Below are positions 1 to 10,941 of a stretch of 64,000 bases of DNA, in pieces. The position numbers and the translations under genes are program-made. Within the stretch, counting starts at the first letter, position 1. Every line of letters starts with the position of its first letter. The stretch lies in contig JBAMJV010003947.1 of NCBI GenBank assembly GCA_037951105.1, positions 1 to 64,000 on the forward strand, read 5' to 3'. The notes under the pieces were generated by a model. The model was not told where the DNA came from. It made no database searches and was given only the letters and a program-made list of their open reading frames with translations. The stretch comes from Echinarachnius parma (lineage: Eukaryota > Echinodermata > Echinoidea > Clypeasteroida > Echinarachniidae).

Positions 1-936
1 TTTGCATGTCAAACAATAAAACAAAAAGAATTATAACAATCATGTGGATGTATAGTAAGGTATTTTTAAGATTGTGCTAATAGGTTTCTCATTATGTCTA
101 CAAACATTGAGAAATAAACAAATCTCACTTGTGGTTCATGGTTAACAGGATAACCAATTGAAGAAATTACATGCACACATTATCATGAGGCTACTGTAAA
201 TTGTTGCTATTAACCAATCTAAAGGTCTACCTCCATATCTTTGCGGACATGATGGGGCACCTTAGAAAACCCATCAAATACAACAGAAGTGTCAGGATCA
301 TACCCTCCTTACTGGCTGTGTTCCCTACAATGCTCATTTAATTATCTTATTCCAGCAAACAAATGAAATATCAATATTTGAGCCTCTTTGTCTGTGTGCT
401 ACTGGGCTAGTTATCACAAATACTACTACTTAACCTACTTGCTTGATATCTCGTGATAATTCGAACTTCAACATATTCGTCACACCATCACCATAGCAAG
501 TCAAGTGTAATTGATCATTTGTATTTCTTTAATGTTAAAGGGGTAGTTCCGTTTTGGTATAAGAAACAGCGATAATGCGATAATGACAAACGAGTGTCAA
601 ATTTGAAAGAGCATTACACATTGAATGCCGAACAAACAAATTTTGATCAAAATCGGTTCAGAGACGGGCTGAAATATCAATAAATATATCCGAACGAAAT
701 CATGATGGAGTTAGAACTATCAGTTTTTAAATGTTATTGTGCAGGATGGGTTTAAAGTTCAGCCTTACCAAAACTGTACTACTATCCCTTTTAATATAAA
801 GAAGGGTGATCAGAGTAAGGGATGTTTTGGATGTACTCTATACTCACTAATCTTTGTACTAATGGATAATCTAGCCGAGTACACATAACTAAAATAATCA
901 TATTATTTGCACACTTATTTCGAAGGCAAGCCCTGC
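1..936 (+). repeat. right-end part of the 7.4-kb repeated unit
   Basis: Non-coding. The segment matches the right part of the unit seen at 47374-48300: the stretch after TTTGCGGACAT, the words ATATCTCGTGATAATTCGAAC and GCACACTTATTTCG occur in the same order in both. It is interrupted by a short family A MITE (539-790). I see no gene; the 76-codon frame starting at 907 is a chance frame in this repeat. Confidence 0.6.
539..790 (+). mobile_element. family A MITE, internally deleted copy
   Basis: Both ends are visible: AGGGGTAGTTCCGTTTTGG at the left and an inverted CCAAAACTGTACTAC...ATCCC end at the right, flanked by TTAA at 535-538 and 791-794. The body carries the family words GATCAAAATCGGTTCAGAG and GGCTGAAATATC. 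At 252 bp it is about half of the 550-bp full copies. Target preference TTAA is read from the flanks; the superfamily (piggyBac-like?) is inference because the ends do not start with CCC. Confidence 0.7.
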
Positions 937-1358
937 AGAATTACAAAACACAATAATGAACTGTATGGAGACATTTGGAATGTAGTAACTAATAAAAGGA
1001 ACATGAGTTTTGGTCCAGTGATGAGCACGGGGATACATCTAAACATGACACAAAAAGTATGTCTCCCCCCTACAAAATTGTCTATATTTCTTAATCAAGA
1101 GGTTTTTATATTTTACAATCTACTTACGCAAACATAATTGCACAATTATAATAGTGCATCTTGCAAAAAAAACATGGATTCTATATCCACCACTCATGGC
1201 TGATAAGCACAAATTTTAAAAACAAAATGGCACAGTGTCAAAAATCGCCAGAACGTGCGTGTGCTATAAATTATTAGTGAATAGCATGTGTTTAATGCAA
1301 TTATGATTTGTGTAATAATACTGTTTCAATTGTATCCGTTTCGTTTTCATGGTTTTAA

Positions 1359-1675
1359 AGGGATCTAGTAACTTTGTTGACAAGTGCAAAAGTTGATGCG
1401 TGGTTACTAAGATGTGTATTGGTGTGATCTGTGATATGTGCAGAAAGTAATGTGTGAACATTTCAAGTTAATTGGATAGCTATTTTGCCGAGATATGAGA
1501 GGAAAATGCAAAGTGATATCACTTACTCATTGCACTTACTTTGTACATGGCTGAAAAGGTCCCGTAGATAATTTTAATATCGAAAACTTCAATCATAAAA
1601 ATCTGGTTGAACGAAATGGAAATTTGAAAAACCGAAACCTGCCCCCATGCTTTTATTGTTAATGATCTAGTAGAC
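1359..1675 (-). mobile_element. family B MITE, reverse copy
   Basis: Starts AGGGATCTAGTAACTTTG after TTAA and ends near ATGATCTAGTAG. Internal words (GTGATATCACTTACTCATTGCAC, AACCTGCCCC) match in reverse the other family B copies at 4208-4576, 32664-33045, 34216-34599, 52037-52430 and 59653-60031. Non-coding. Confidence 0.6.
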
Positions 1676-1738
1676 TACTACCCCCCTGAAACAATTACCC
1701 CCCGGACGATTACCCCCGGACAATAACCCCCAGACAAC

Positions 1739-1823
1739 GTCCTACTTTTGGACTCAGCTGACGCTATTTTAAAGACACGTACATCAGCCATGTACCAAAG
1801 CGGTTCTGTTCAAACATTTTCGG
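1739..1823 (+). mobile_element. truncated end of the 2.1-kb fold-back element
   Basis: About 85 bp match the right end of the fold-back element at 62208-62291 (CTACTTTTGGACTCAGCTG, then ACGCTATTTTAAAGAC, CATGTACCA and the terminal CATTTTCGG), followed by TATA as in the intact copy. The rest is missing; the left side joins a C-rich ATTACCCCCCGGAC repeat (1678-1738). Confidence 0.65.
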
Positions 1824-2340
1824 TATATAAGAAGAGGGGTCGCGATTCATAATGTAAGAGGAGGGTCGCTATCATAATACGAAATGAGGGGTCGCTATTG
1901 ATCCAAAAATCTATGCATTGTTTGTTTTGGCGTCGTAGCTCCCGGGGGGGGGGGGGGGCCTCTTCCCCAGAATAATTTCAATCAATAGTAAAACATAAGG
2001 GGTAAGGGGTAAATGTTATCATTCTATGAATAGCGACCTTCCCTTCCTACAATATGAATAACGACTCCTCTTGAGGATTTTATATTATTGACCCTCTTAT
2101 TACATTAGGAATGGCGACCCCTATTCTTAGATTATGACTCAGCGACCCCTGAATTCGTATACGAGTAACTGACCCAACAGGATTATAGATAGCGCCTCTT
2201 CTTCATGTTTATGAATAGAGATCCTGAGTTCGTATTATGAAAGTGGCCTTCATTAGTAACTGGTCCTTTACTTCTTTTTTGAATAGCGACACCATAGCGG
2301 TCCTTATTAATAGCGAGGTTACCCCAATTACCGCACCCCT
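1824..2340. repeat. degenerate minisatellite, present in both orientations
   Basis: Units around GAGGGGTCGCTATTCATAAT occur from about 1835 to 1910. From about 2020 to 2330 the same word appears reverse-complemented (ATGAATAGCGACCCCT). A G-run at about 1942-1958 lies between the blocks. Spacing is irregular, about 25-35 bp. No gene is seen. Confidence 0.5.
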
Positions 2341-3239
2341 TGAAAATTACCAACATAACTTTATTGGCCAAAACTAATTGATTAATGTTTTTCGACAATA
2401 ACAGTAAGAACAAAGGGCTTGTGAGGAACAATCTTAGAACTTTCATCTCGCTTCAATTGTATTAACAATTTACTCTTACCAAGATTATATCCATAAGAGA
2501 TAATGAACGGGTTCAAGGTGAATTCATCACTAATGATTTTGCACCCAGAGGGTTGAGTCAATAAGAAAGGCTTTATGAACTAACGTCTGTAAAAACGAAT
2601 ACACACGGTTGCATTCAGCCTTGTGTTCGGAAGTAAATCTTGGTACCCTACTGCCTTCGTTATTTAACACACACTTTAATGAAATATAAAGTTGACCAAT
2701 GCATGAACGACTGCACATATAAAACGGAAAAGGAGAAGAAAAAGACAGTCACAAGCAATCATTTTTGTTTTCAAAATGAAGATTTGGAGCAAAAACTTCC
2801 AAACTAGTTTCTGATTTATCCTAAACTTTTACTGTGCAGTCAAACTAGTTAGTACTCCACATACATTCAACACCATGGCCCACCAGCCCTGTATACAGTA
2901 TGGGATAAGCCAATAAGCAGTATTGCACAAAAACAAGTAGAAATAAACTTTATGATTTATTTATAGTTGTTTTGTTACAATAAAAACTATTAATACACTC
3001 ATAAATAAATACTGTATCACAGTGATATAAAAAAAAATACATGCCAAATAATATGACTAGCCGCTTCTAGGCTACTTTACTCTAGGGACCTTGTTAACTT
3101 TGGAAAATAACGCTAGACAACACCTTGGCAGCGCATTCACAATATTTGAACTGGCAGATAAAATACTGATACAGCTCAAATCAGTTGACCCAGAAGCCTA
3201 GATGTAAATCAGCTTGCATGGATGGTACGATATATATGT
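2341..3239. other. unassigned AT-rich DNA
   Basis: No ORF, tRNA or clear terminal repeat recognised. The frames of 87 and 62 codons on the minus strand (2183-2446, 2530-2718) have no recognisable motif and overlap the minisatellite or AT-rich DNA. Confidence 0.3.
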
Positions 3240-3279
3240 ACACAAAAAGTAGGCATCATGCAAAGTTCATTACCCTTTT

Positions 3280-3590
3280 TTTCTCTCTCTCTCTCTCTCT
3301 TTTTTTTTTTTGGGGGGGGGGGCTCAAGCCAAATCCGCATCACTAACGGGTATATAATATAGCTCAATGGCATGGTTGCTCATAATTGTGAACAAGTGGT
3401 GAGTCTGGGACTTTGCGAGGGAGCGAGCGATTAAGCGGGGTGTGGGAGTGTTTGGGGATGGTGTGGGGGCGGGGGGGGGGGCGGTGTCCCCCCTCCAACG
3501 GTAGGGAGCTTTTGCATTTGGGACTTAAAACTGTGCAATGTGGTGCATACCTGGAAAGGAAAGTCTGACCTGATGACATGTATTATAATG
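3280..3590 (+). mobile_element. G-rich hAT-like family fragment
   Basis: After a CT tract, T-run and G-run, the sequence GCGAGGGAGCGAGCGA...GTGTCCCCCCTCC, GTAGGGAGCTTTTGCA and GTGGTGCATACCTGGAA follows the same order as 36340-36510 and 36880-37010 inside the hAT-like element at 36334-38465. No terminal repeat or target duplication could be placed here, so this is a fragment. Confidence 0.5.
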
Positions 3591-3639
3591 TGGGTAAGTG
3601 CGTCATGATTCTACTGACCCGGAAAAAAGAGGTTTGTAT

Positions 3640-4010
3640 CATGAAGAAAAACAAATATGTACCCTAAATATAATTCACAAAGTGACACCGCAGACTTTTG
3701 TTTGAATATCGTACGATTTTTGAGACTGAATATTTGGCCACTCACATCGTACGATCTACCGTGGAGTCACCGCAAGAGCACCGTAAGTCACCCTTACGTG
3801 CACTGAGATTGTGTGACGGGAGCCGTGCGATTCATGATTATTTAAGATAAAAAGTTATCCTACGGGCACTGAAAATATGTGACTGCTACTCAAAGATACC
3901 ACAGGACGTCGTGCGATATCACAATGGTTCCCATATCGTAGGAAATCCGCCGTAGGGACACATATCGTACAGCGCCCGGATCCTTTGTGACCTAGGCATT
4001 ATTCTGATCA
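3640..4010. repeat. fragment rich in ATCGTACGA words
   Basis: ATCGTACGATTTTTGAG, CATCGTACGATC and CATATCGTAC recur within 370 bp, and a related GTACGATG-rich stretch lies at about 40600-40790. Probably a decayed repeat; its ends are not identifiable. No coding frame of interest. Confidence 0.35.
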
Positions 4011-4207
4011 ACAAACCTTTGCTCATGTATGGTTCGTCAGCGCGGTATACAATAGTTACAGTTATGTCACAAGAACGGCGAAAGCGAAAACTACAACAAA
4101 TAACCAAGATCATAAGCAATGACTATGCTGATAAACGAGCCCTCACAAACAAAAGACTTTGTATGAATATACACACACTTCTAACAGAAAATGGAAATGT
4201 TTGTTAA

Positions 4208-4576
4208 AAGGACTTAGTAACATTGTCCAAAATCCTCATAATCCAATTGAAATGCTAGCCGTTCCCTCATACCTTGTTTTATTTGTATCAACATTTAAAG
4301 CATGGGACAGCATTTCTGTTTTAAAATTTCCATTTCGTTCAAAAGATATTTACGATTGACGTGTTTGGATATGAAATTATCTACGGGACCTTTTCAGTCG
4401 TTGCAAAAAGTAACAATAAGTAGGTAAGTATCACTTTGCAATTTCGCGATTTTTTTGCAATTTTCTGCCAAATAACATCCAATTAACTTGAAATTTGTGC
4501 ACATTACTTTCTGGACATATCAATCACACCAATTCACATCAATTGCTGCACTTGTCAACAAACTTACTAGATCCGT
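4208..4576 (+). mobile_element. family B MITE
   Basis: Left end AAGGACTTAGTAACATTGTCC and right end AACAAACTTACTAGATCCG are imperfect inverted repeats; TTAA flanks both sides (4204-4207, 4577-4580). The 66-codon frame at 4159 runs into it and is not a gene. The paralogous place in D4 (41295-41532) has lost both ends of this element. Confidence 0.65.
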
Positions 4577-5496
4577 TTAAATTCAAGACAATCTGTGGCA
4601 GGCATTCATAACCTTTTGACGGAAACACCTTCTACACCTTTGATATTTGATGAACGTATGTTTCTTTGGATTGTTGTAACACAAATTAGACAATAATGTA
4701 ACAAATCTAATATGTAAGCAAAAATGGCTTGGTCCAATAACATTTCACACGGCTGTAATATGGATGGATTCCAAAGAAAGTGTACACGCCATGTGCAGAC
4801 GTATTTTATTTGTTTTAAGTTCCTGCTATCTTAATTTTTCTTTGAGCAGATGCGTCACGCGTGAGACCGTATACAATTTGTGACCATTGCATTCACTTAA
4901 ACAAAAACATCTCTTAACGAATCTTGGAGCCGTTAGAATCTTAGAATGAAGTCTTGATATACAAATTTGGATCGTTTCCCACATTGGAAGTTGTTACCCA
5001 TATCAGGGGGATTCTGTGAGTTTAAGTAAGTAACAGTGATTTAATTACTCAGTGGTAAATTGTAAGCTTTACCTACGAATGCATTTCTTTTAGCACTCTC
5101 TCTTTTGTTTTCAATGATATTTATTTTCTTCACTCATTGCATACAAATAATAGTAAAAGTATCAGTTAATAATCAGCACATTAACATATATAAACATTTG
5201 ATTTTTCATTCAGATCAAATAAGATTATAATCTCATATTACAAAATAAACTGACAATGTCCAGCAGGCATGAATTGAAGCAAACATGTATATATAAGAGA
5301 CACACAAAAGGGGCGGGGAATATATACAATTCAATGATATATCGTCTTCCTTCATAATCAGTGATTGAGGTAATCTGCACATTAACAAAATAGCAGTTTA
5401 TGTTTACATCAAATAAAGGAATAAAATCATTTTAAATATTACAAAGTAATTGATTAAACAAAGGGGAGCATAAATTGAAGACCCTTGACTTTAAAG

Positions 5497-5695
5497 GGGT
5501 AGTTGAGTTTTGATTTAGACGGCGCTGCCACGAAATAATTTGTTTGTGAGGTAATGAAAAACTGAGTGTCAACTTGAAAGAACATACAATTTAATGACAT
5601 TATGTACTTTATTTGATCAAAATTGGTTCGGAGTCGGCCTGATATATCCATAGCAATGTGTAAATTATTCCGGGGTCCCACAAATATTCAATACT
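5497..5695 (+). mobile_element. family A MITE, left part only
   Basis: TTTAAAGGGGTAGTTGAG, GGCGCTGCCACG, GATCAAAATTGGTTCGGAG and TGATATATCCATAGC match the left half of family A. The right half is missing. The same truncated copy sits at 42412-42640 in D4, so truncation came before the unit was duplicated. Confidence 0.55.
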
Positions 5696-5772
5696 CTTTC
5701 CAATTATGTGCATGCAATGTGCTTTTTGTTTTCTTACACTTGTGACTCAGTCCTGGACATTTTCAAATTTCG

Positions 5773-5810
<38 letters not shown>

Positions 5811-5817
5811 CATCGCA
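5773..5817 (+). repeat. poly-C tract of 45 nt
   Basis: An uninterrupted run of 45 C. The corresponding tract in D4 (42691-42708) has 18 C. It sits in the words TTTCAAATTTCG...ATCGCAAAAATGGATCGACG, which also close the hAT-like fragment at about 16190-16235. Confidence 0.9.
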
Positions 5818-6206
5818 AAAATGGATCGACGTCTCTATAAACCTGTACAATGCTGATTAAAAGTCTTGCGGAAGGGAAGAAGTAAGATCCGTTCAAACTC
5901 GGCTCCCCTGATTTGAAGTCAAGTGCTTAGCCTCTCGTGCCACAACATCTCCAAATTGCATTTCCTTTCCATTACAAACAGGATTTTCCTGCTTCGCCTG
6001 TCATCAATATCATTTCAGTAAAACCAGTCGATATGTCGTGGGAAACATGCCGTGCCCTTTTTTCTTTGCCACCCAGTATATTGAAAACTGAATGGATGGT
6101 ATCAAAACCTCACGATTTCAGAACTTTGTTTTCAAATTTGCCTACTGGTATATTAGTATCACCATATTCTGGTACGTGCACATTACTGTGTAATTGATAC
6201 TTAACC

Positions 6207-6624
6207 CATCAGTGCCTAAGGCCCACATACTTGTGGTGTGTGGTAGTCCTACACTTAAACAAAATGAAGACTAGTTATGTGAAGTGTATAGGAAGAAAGA
6301 GCTTAAGTTCCTCTATTTTTAGAGCGCTATTTTGTTACTCTACCTGCTTTAGTTATTTTGTAATGATTTTTATTATTGCGTAAATCACTATCATTTAGAA
6401 AAATCTTTAAATTGGCAACCAATTGTGATATTTTTAAAACCGGTATTGGCGTTCAAATTGGCAACTTTGCGGCAAAGTCACTTCATATTTGTCTTAAATG
6501 GTCATTACTAAATATTTTCCACCTATTTTATGTCATTGATCGGTCAACAAAATTTAGGAGTTGCCAATTTGTAGAGGAAAACAATGATCAATTTTGCCTT
6601 AAGATAGCTCTCGTCCTTGATGGG
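6207..6624 (+). mobile_element. 418-bp MITE with CCCATCA ends
   Basis: Present in D1 and absent from D4, where GATACTTAAGCAACAAC is uninterrupted at about 43212. The insertion begins CCCATCAGTGCCTAAGG after TTAA and ends TCCTTGATGGG. Short inverted CCCATCA ends and the TTAA target fit a piggyBac-type non-autonomous element; the right TTAA is decayed to TAG. The 83-codon frame at 6376-6627 lies inside and has no recognised domain. Confidence 0.7.
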
Positions 6625-7129
6625 TAGCAACAACATATTCCTTTTCAATGTGCATATTTCACACATTAGAACGTCCCGTCAGGCGCGATGTTGTTTGAAT
6701 AACTGTATTATTATGTTAATCAATATATATCTTATAGCCTACATGTTTATTTACAGTATTGAATTAATGTGTTTCCTACTGTATTGTTTGTATAATAATT
6801 TGTATCATGTGATTATGTTGAAAATAAAATGAATCAAATCAAATCAATCAGATCATATCAATAATAATGTCGTTTAATAAGTTTGACCAGTCGTTTGATA
6901 CATAAACTCATAATACAAGAATCGTTGTAATAAAAAGAAGTAGAAGTATTTGCGTAATGTTGTTAGACTAAGAGACGTTTTACAAGTACTGATTGAACTT
7001 ACCTTATAACGCTATAATGTCAGTGACAAACAAACTTGGAACGCATTCCTGTTCCAGTAGGCAAATTTTTTATTCTTGGTAAAATATCAGTTCAGGTCTA
7101 TCGAGTTTATCAGTTAATTAATGGCAATA

Positions 7130-7770
7130 ACAATACACGTCAATTCGTTCCAATATAGACATGAGTATACTTCTATCAACGTGAGTTCACCTATATGATC
7201 CAGTGCAATTCAATACATATCAGTGACAGTTAATTCAAATTCACGTGAGTTCCAACGAAAGTCAATTCATATCAATTAATGCCAGTTCGTGCCGATCAAA
7301 TTCAGTTTGTTTCATTCAACATGATCAATGCCAGTTTGATCCCAGAAAAATAGGTTAATTCAATGAATGCGAGTTCGTTGTTATAGAAATCAGTATTGAA
7401 TTTCGAGCGATGTCAGTTCGTTCCAATATAGAATCAGTTAATTTTAATTTATTAAGTCAGTTTGTTCCAATCAAATTGAGTTAATTGAATTTAAATCAAT
7501 GCAGTTCTTTCCAATGTAAATCAGTTAACTTCAATAGATGTGCGATGAGTTTGTTTCAACGTAACAAATTAATGTTATCCAATTAATAGCAGTTCAATTA
7601 GTGTACGATTAATTTCAGTTTGCATCCAAGAGAATCGCTGGTTGGTTTCCTTGGTATAAACCATTTGCTGGTTTTACCTTTCAATAAAATATAAGTTCGT
7701 TACAAAATGATTGAAATCAGTTCATATCCATTTTGTCACTTCATTCCGACGTAAATTCCTTTTCCCATTA
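7130..7770 (+). repeat. degenerate minisatellite of the unit (copy in D1)
   Basis: Words such as GCCAGTTCGT, GAAATCAGT, TTCCAATATAAATCAGTTAA and GTGAGTTCGTTTCAACG recur at uneven spacings of roughly 20-48 bp. The block is conserved in order in 22920-23500, 35760-36240 and 43960-44440, so it is a fixed internal part of the unit. No ORF. Confidence 0.6.
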
Positions 7771-8452
7771 ATATCAGGTGAGCTGAGTACATGCACACAA
7801 TTCAGTTAGTATCCAAAAGCTCTACCACTTGTCAATGTTGTGATTGTGTTCTAACCGATTACAACCTATCATTAGTCATGTCGGGAAAACGATTGTCTGA
7901 AATATTCCACCCCGGTTCAACCTGGCATAAGACGACTATTCAGTGTAGAAACACGCGAGATTTCAAATAAACCTTCAGATCCTCAGATGACGAGCTGCTC
8001 TGCTCAATATGTAGCCAAACAGGGAGGCAACATACAAAACATATCTGTAACCAACGTCAAGATACGTTCGGTTAAGTATTTATTTGTTTTTCATATTGAC
8101 CTTCCACACAGATACTTAGTACGCACGCTCTCATGTTTGAATAATATATATGATTATGAATATTCATAGTTGTTCCAGATTATTTATGAAAGGGTGAAAT
8201 ATCAATAAACATATCGAATCGGAATGGCCCAGATTTATTCAAAGATTAAAAAAAAAACGCTTACACTTTTTCAAACATATTCAAAAAAGGTTTTTAGATA
8301 TTTGTTGATGATCTCTCTACTTAATCATCATTTCAACAAAACATCACAAGTCATGCATAATTTTGTATGAAAAATGGCTCTTTTTGAATGATAACAGGAT
8401 TTTTACCTAGTAGTCGTTTGTATACCTTTCGAGCATGGCGGAGTCATAACTA

Positions 8453-8818
8453 TAGGTTTTCCCATTCATTTTCGTCATTTTGTCATTCAATTTCGTCCCG
8501 AGAAGCCGAGAATGTGCCAATGCCAACTTCAATTTCATCTATTGTCGACCAATTTCACAAAAAGTCCATTCAATTTAGTCGTTCGTCACGCATTTTCGTC
8601 GATTACAATTCAAATTCGTCGGTCACAGTTGCTGAACACATCTGTGACTGACGAATTTGAATTGTACTGGACGAAGATGTGTGACAAATGACTAAATTGA
8701 ATGGACTTTTGTGAAATTGGTCGACAATAGACGAAATTGAAGTTGGCATTGGCACATTCTCGGCTTCTCGGGACGAAATTGAAAGTGTTAAAAGTGTTAA
8801 AATGAATGGGAAAACCTA
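8453..8818. mobile_element. 366-bp snap-back MITE with TA duplication
   Basis: The whole element is an imperfect palindrome. It starts TAGGTTTTCCCATTC and ends GAATGGGAAAACCTA; inner arms pair too (CCCGAGAAGCCGAGAATGTG with CACATTCTCGGCTTCTCGGG). TA at 8451-8452 and 8819-8820 flank it. D4 has the empty site ATAACTATTAGTTTG (about 45320). Tc1/mariner-like by the TA target; no transposase. The 87-codon frame at 8388-8651 is a reading of one arm. Confidence 0.85.
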
Positions 8819-9514
8819 TATTAGTTTATAAGGTTATCGAGGAGGTTTTGGTTACTATAGAGCTCAGCCTTACCAAAACTGTATAAACCCCTATTTAAAG
8901 GCAAAATGGTGCAAAACAATGAAAATGAAAATAGTCATAACAAATCCTGTTTTGATGTATAGTATGTTATTTTGATAATTGTGCTAATTAATGGGGTGTC
9001 TCATGATGGATACACAAGAAATACAAAATCCCACTTTGGTTCAGGTTAACAGGGTAACAATTGAAGAAATTAGATACACACATTATTATGTAGTGTAATG
9101 TGTTTGCTAATTAAGCCAATCTGAAGGTCACTTCCATGACTTTGTGGACATAATAGGCACCTTATAAAACCTTTCAAATACAACAGAAGTGTCATGATCT
9201 ATGTTCTAGAAGGTGTAATCTTTCAGAATTATGCTAAAAATATAAATTTGCCTACATAAAACAGTCCATCTGGCGAAAACAGCTCAGAATGGCAAAATTC
9301 AGATGTCAAATGTTCAAAATATCATCGAGAATAGCGCCCTTGTGTGGTGACCTTAAGAAGTACATATGATTGCAGATTGTAGAGCTTGACCCGCTCGACA
9401 TGCATGTCAAATATGAAAGTGATCGGTCTAATTTATATACAAATTAGAAAGGGGGGACTCTGGGCGTTATGTGGGCCTGGGAACACCAAAATAGCTTGAG
9501 ATTGATATGGTTAC

Positions 9515-10079
9515 AGGGATAGTTGAGTTTTGGTATAGAGGGCGCTACACAAAATATTTGTTGTGAGATAATGAAAACTGAGTGTCAAATTCGAAAGAAC
9601 ATACAATTTTAATGACAGAATAAATTTTATTTGATCAAAATCGGTTCAGATATGGCTGAAATATCCATAAACATAACCATTTGGAATAAATGTGGCAATG
9701 TGGGGCCCCAATTATTCGACAACTTTGAAACAGCCGTTAACATTTGTTTTAAATGCTTCCTCTTTTCAAAAGAGGTTTTTAGATAGTGTTGATTATCTCT
9801 CTATATAATCACTATTTCAACAAAACATCACAATCTGCACAATATTTTATTTAAAATGGTTGAAACCGATGAGTGTTTAGAAAGCGCCCTCTTGAGTTTT
9901 AACCGCTCTTTTTAAAAATGATAACAGGCTTTTACTTTGTCATTTGTAATTTTGTATTCCTTTCGAGCATGCTAGAGTTATAACTATTAGTTTGTAATGT
10001 AATGGTGCAGGTTTTGCTTACTAAAATCCTGTTTGGCCAAAACTGTACTGACTCTCTTTACCAAAACTCAACTATCCCT
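9515..10079 (+). mobile_element. family A MITE, full-length
   Basis: Begins AGGGATAGTTGAGTTTTGG and ends CCAAAACTCAACTATCCCT, a near-perfect terminal inverted repeat of about 20 bp; TTAA follows on the right and TTAC stands on the left. D4 is empty here (AGATTGATATTCGTATCG at about 45975). Internal words: GAGGGCGCTACAC, TGATCAAAATCGGTTCAG, GAGTGTTTAGAAAGCGCCC. Confidence 0.8.
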
Positions 10080-10298
10080 TTAAACCATTCGTATCGTACC
10101 AAAATTAAATCTGAGGACCAATGGTTTAACGCATTATGTTGAAGACTAGACGTTGATAAATGAAGAAGAAAAATACCGGTAATACAATACGATGTGTGTA
10201 ATGTTTTGTATTGATTCCTACAAACAAAACAAGCGCAGTGCTCCTAAATACCCGATATAGTCGATATGATTGATATCGTATATAATAACTATGTATCA

Positions 10299-10391
10299 AA
10301 GGGATCTAGTAACATTGTCCAACTTCTCAAATTCGTCCATAACCATTCATCACTTTCTGCACATGCCAAGCAAAGTTACTAGATCCCTTGA
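10299..10391 (+). mobile_element. family B MITE, minimal copy
   Basis: Only the two ends remain: AAGGGATCTAGTAACATTG and AAAGTTACTAGATCCCTTG, about 93 bp in total. D4 keeps a longer version of the same insertion (46194-46920) with a family A element nested in it. Confidence 0.65.
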
Positions 10392-10399
10392 ACATGTTG

Positions 10400-10941
10400 A
10401 GGGGAATTTAATTATTGAATCGATATGTTTGGTTTGTTAATTCCCCATAACAAAGAGGGTATGAGTTGGGCCTTTGTTTAATATGCATTTGTAAAGAAAC
10501 GAAATAGAAATAATAACCAAAATAACAATCACCCTTCTTTCTCATCTCTCCCTCTTTATTTTCTCAAAATCATCACCATTCATTGAGACGTATTATTGTA
10601 TTAATTGTGGGATGGAGTACATGGTTTCTATTAAAGAAATATAAAAGGAAATTTTTTACTTAGTCATTTGTAATTTGTTATTCCTTTTGAGCATGGTGGA
10701 GTTATAACTATTAGTTTGTAATGTAATGGTGCAGGTTTCGGTTACTAAAATTCAGTTTGACCAAAACTGTTCTCTCATTACCATAACTCAACTATCTAGC
10801 ATATAATAATCAATAAATCATGGGGCAGAGGAGAGCACTGTTTTTGGTTCCGTTCCCAGATTCGTCTGTGTATTACGATGCATTGTTACCCTGCACCTTT
10901 ATAATATGGATATTTAAGGTAATCTTTATGATATCATTATT
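10400..10941 (+). repeat. unit sequence with a partial family A end
   Basis: Matches 46925-47370. Between about 10665 and 10795 lies only the right end of family A (GCAGGTTTCGGTTACTAAAATTC, then AACTCAACTATC), which D4 lacks. No gene. Confidence 0.5.
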
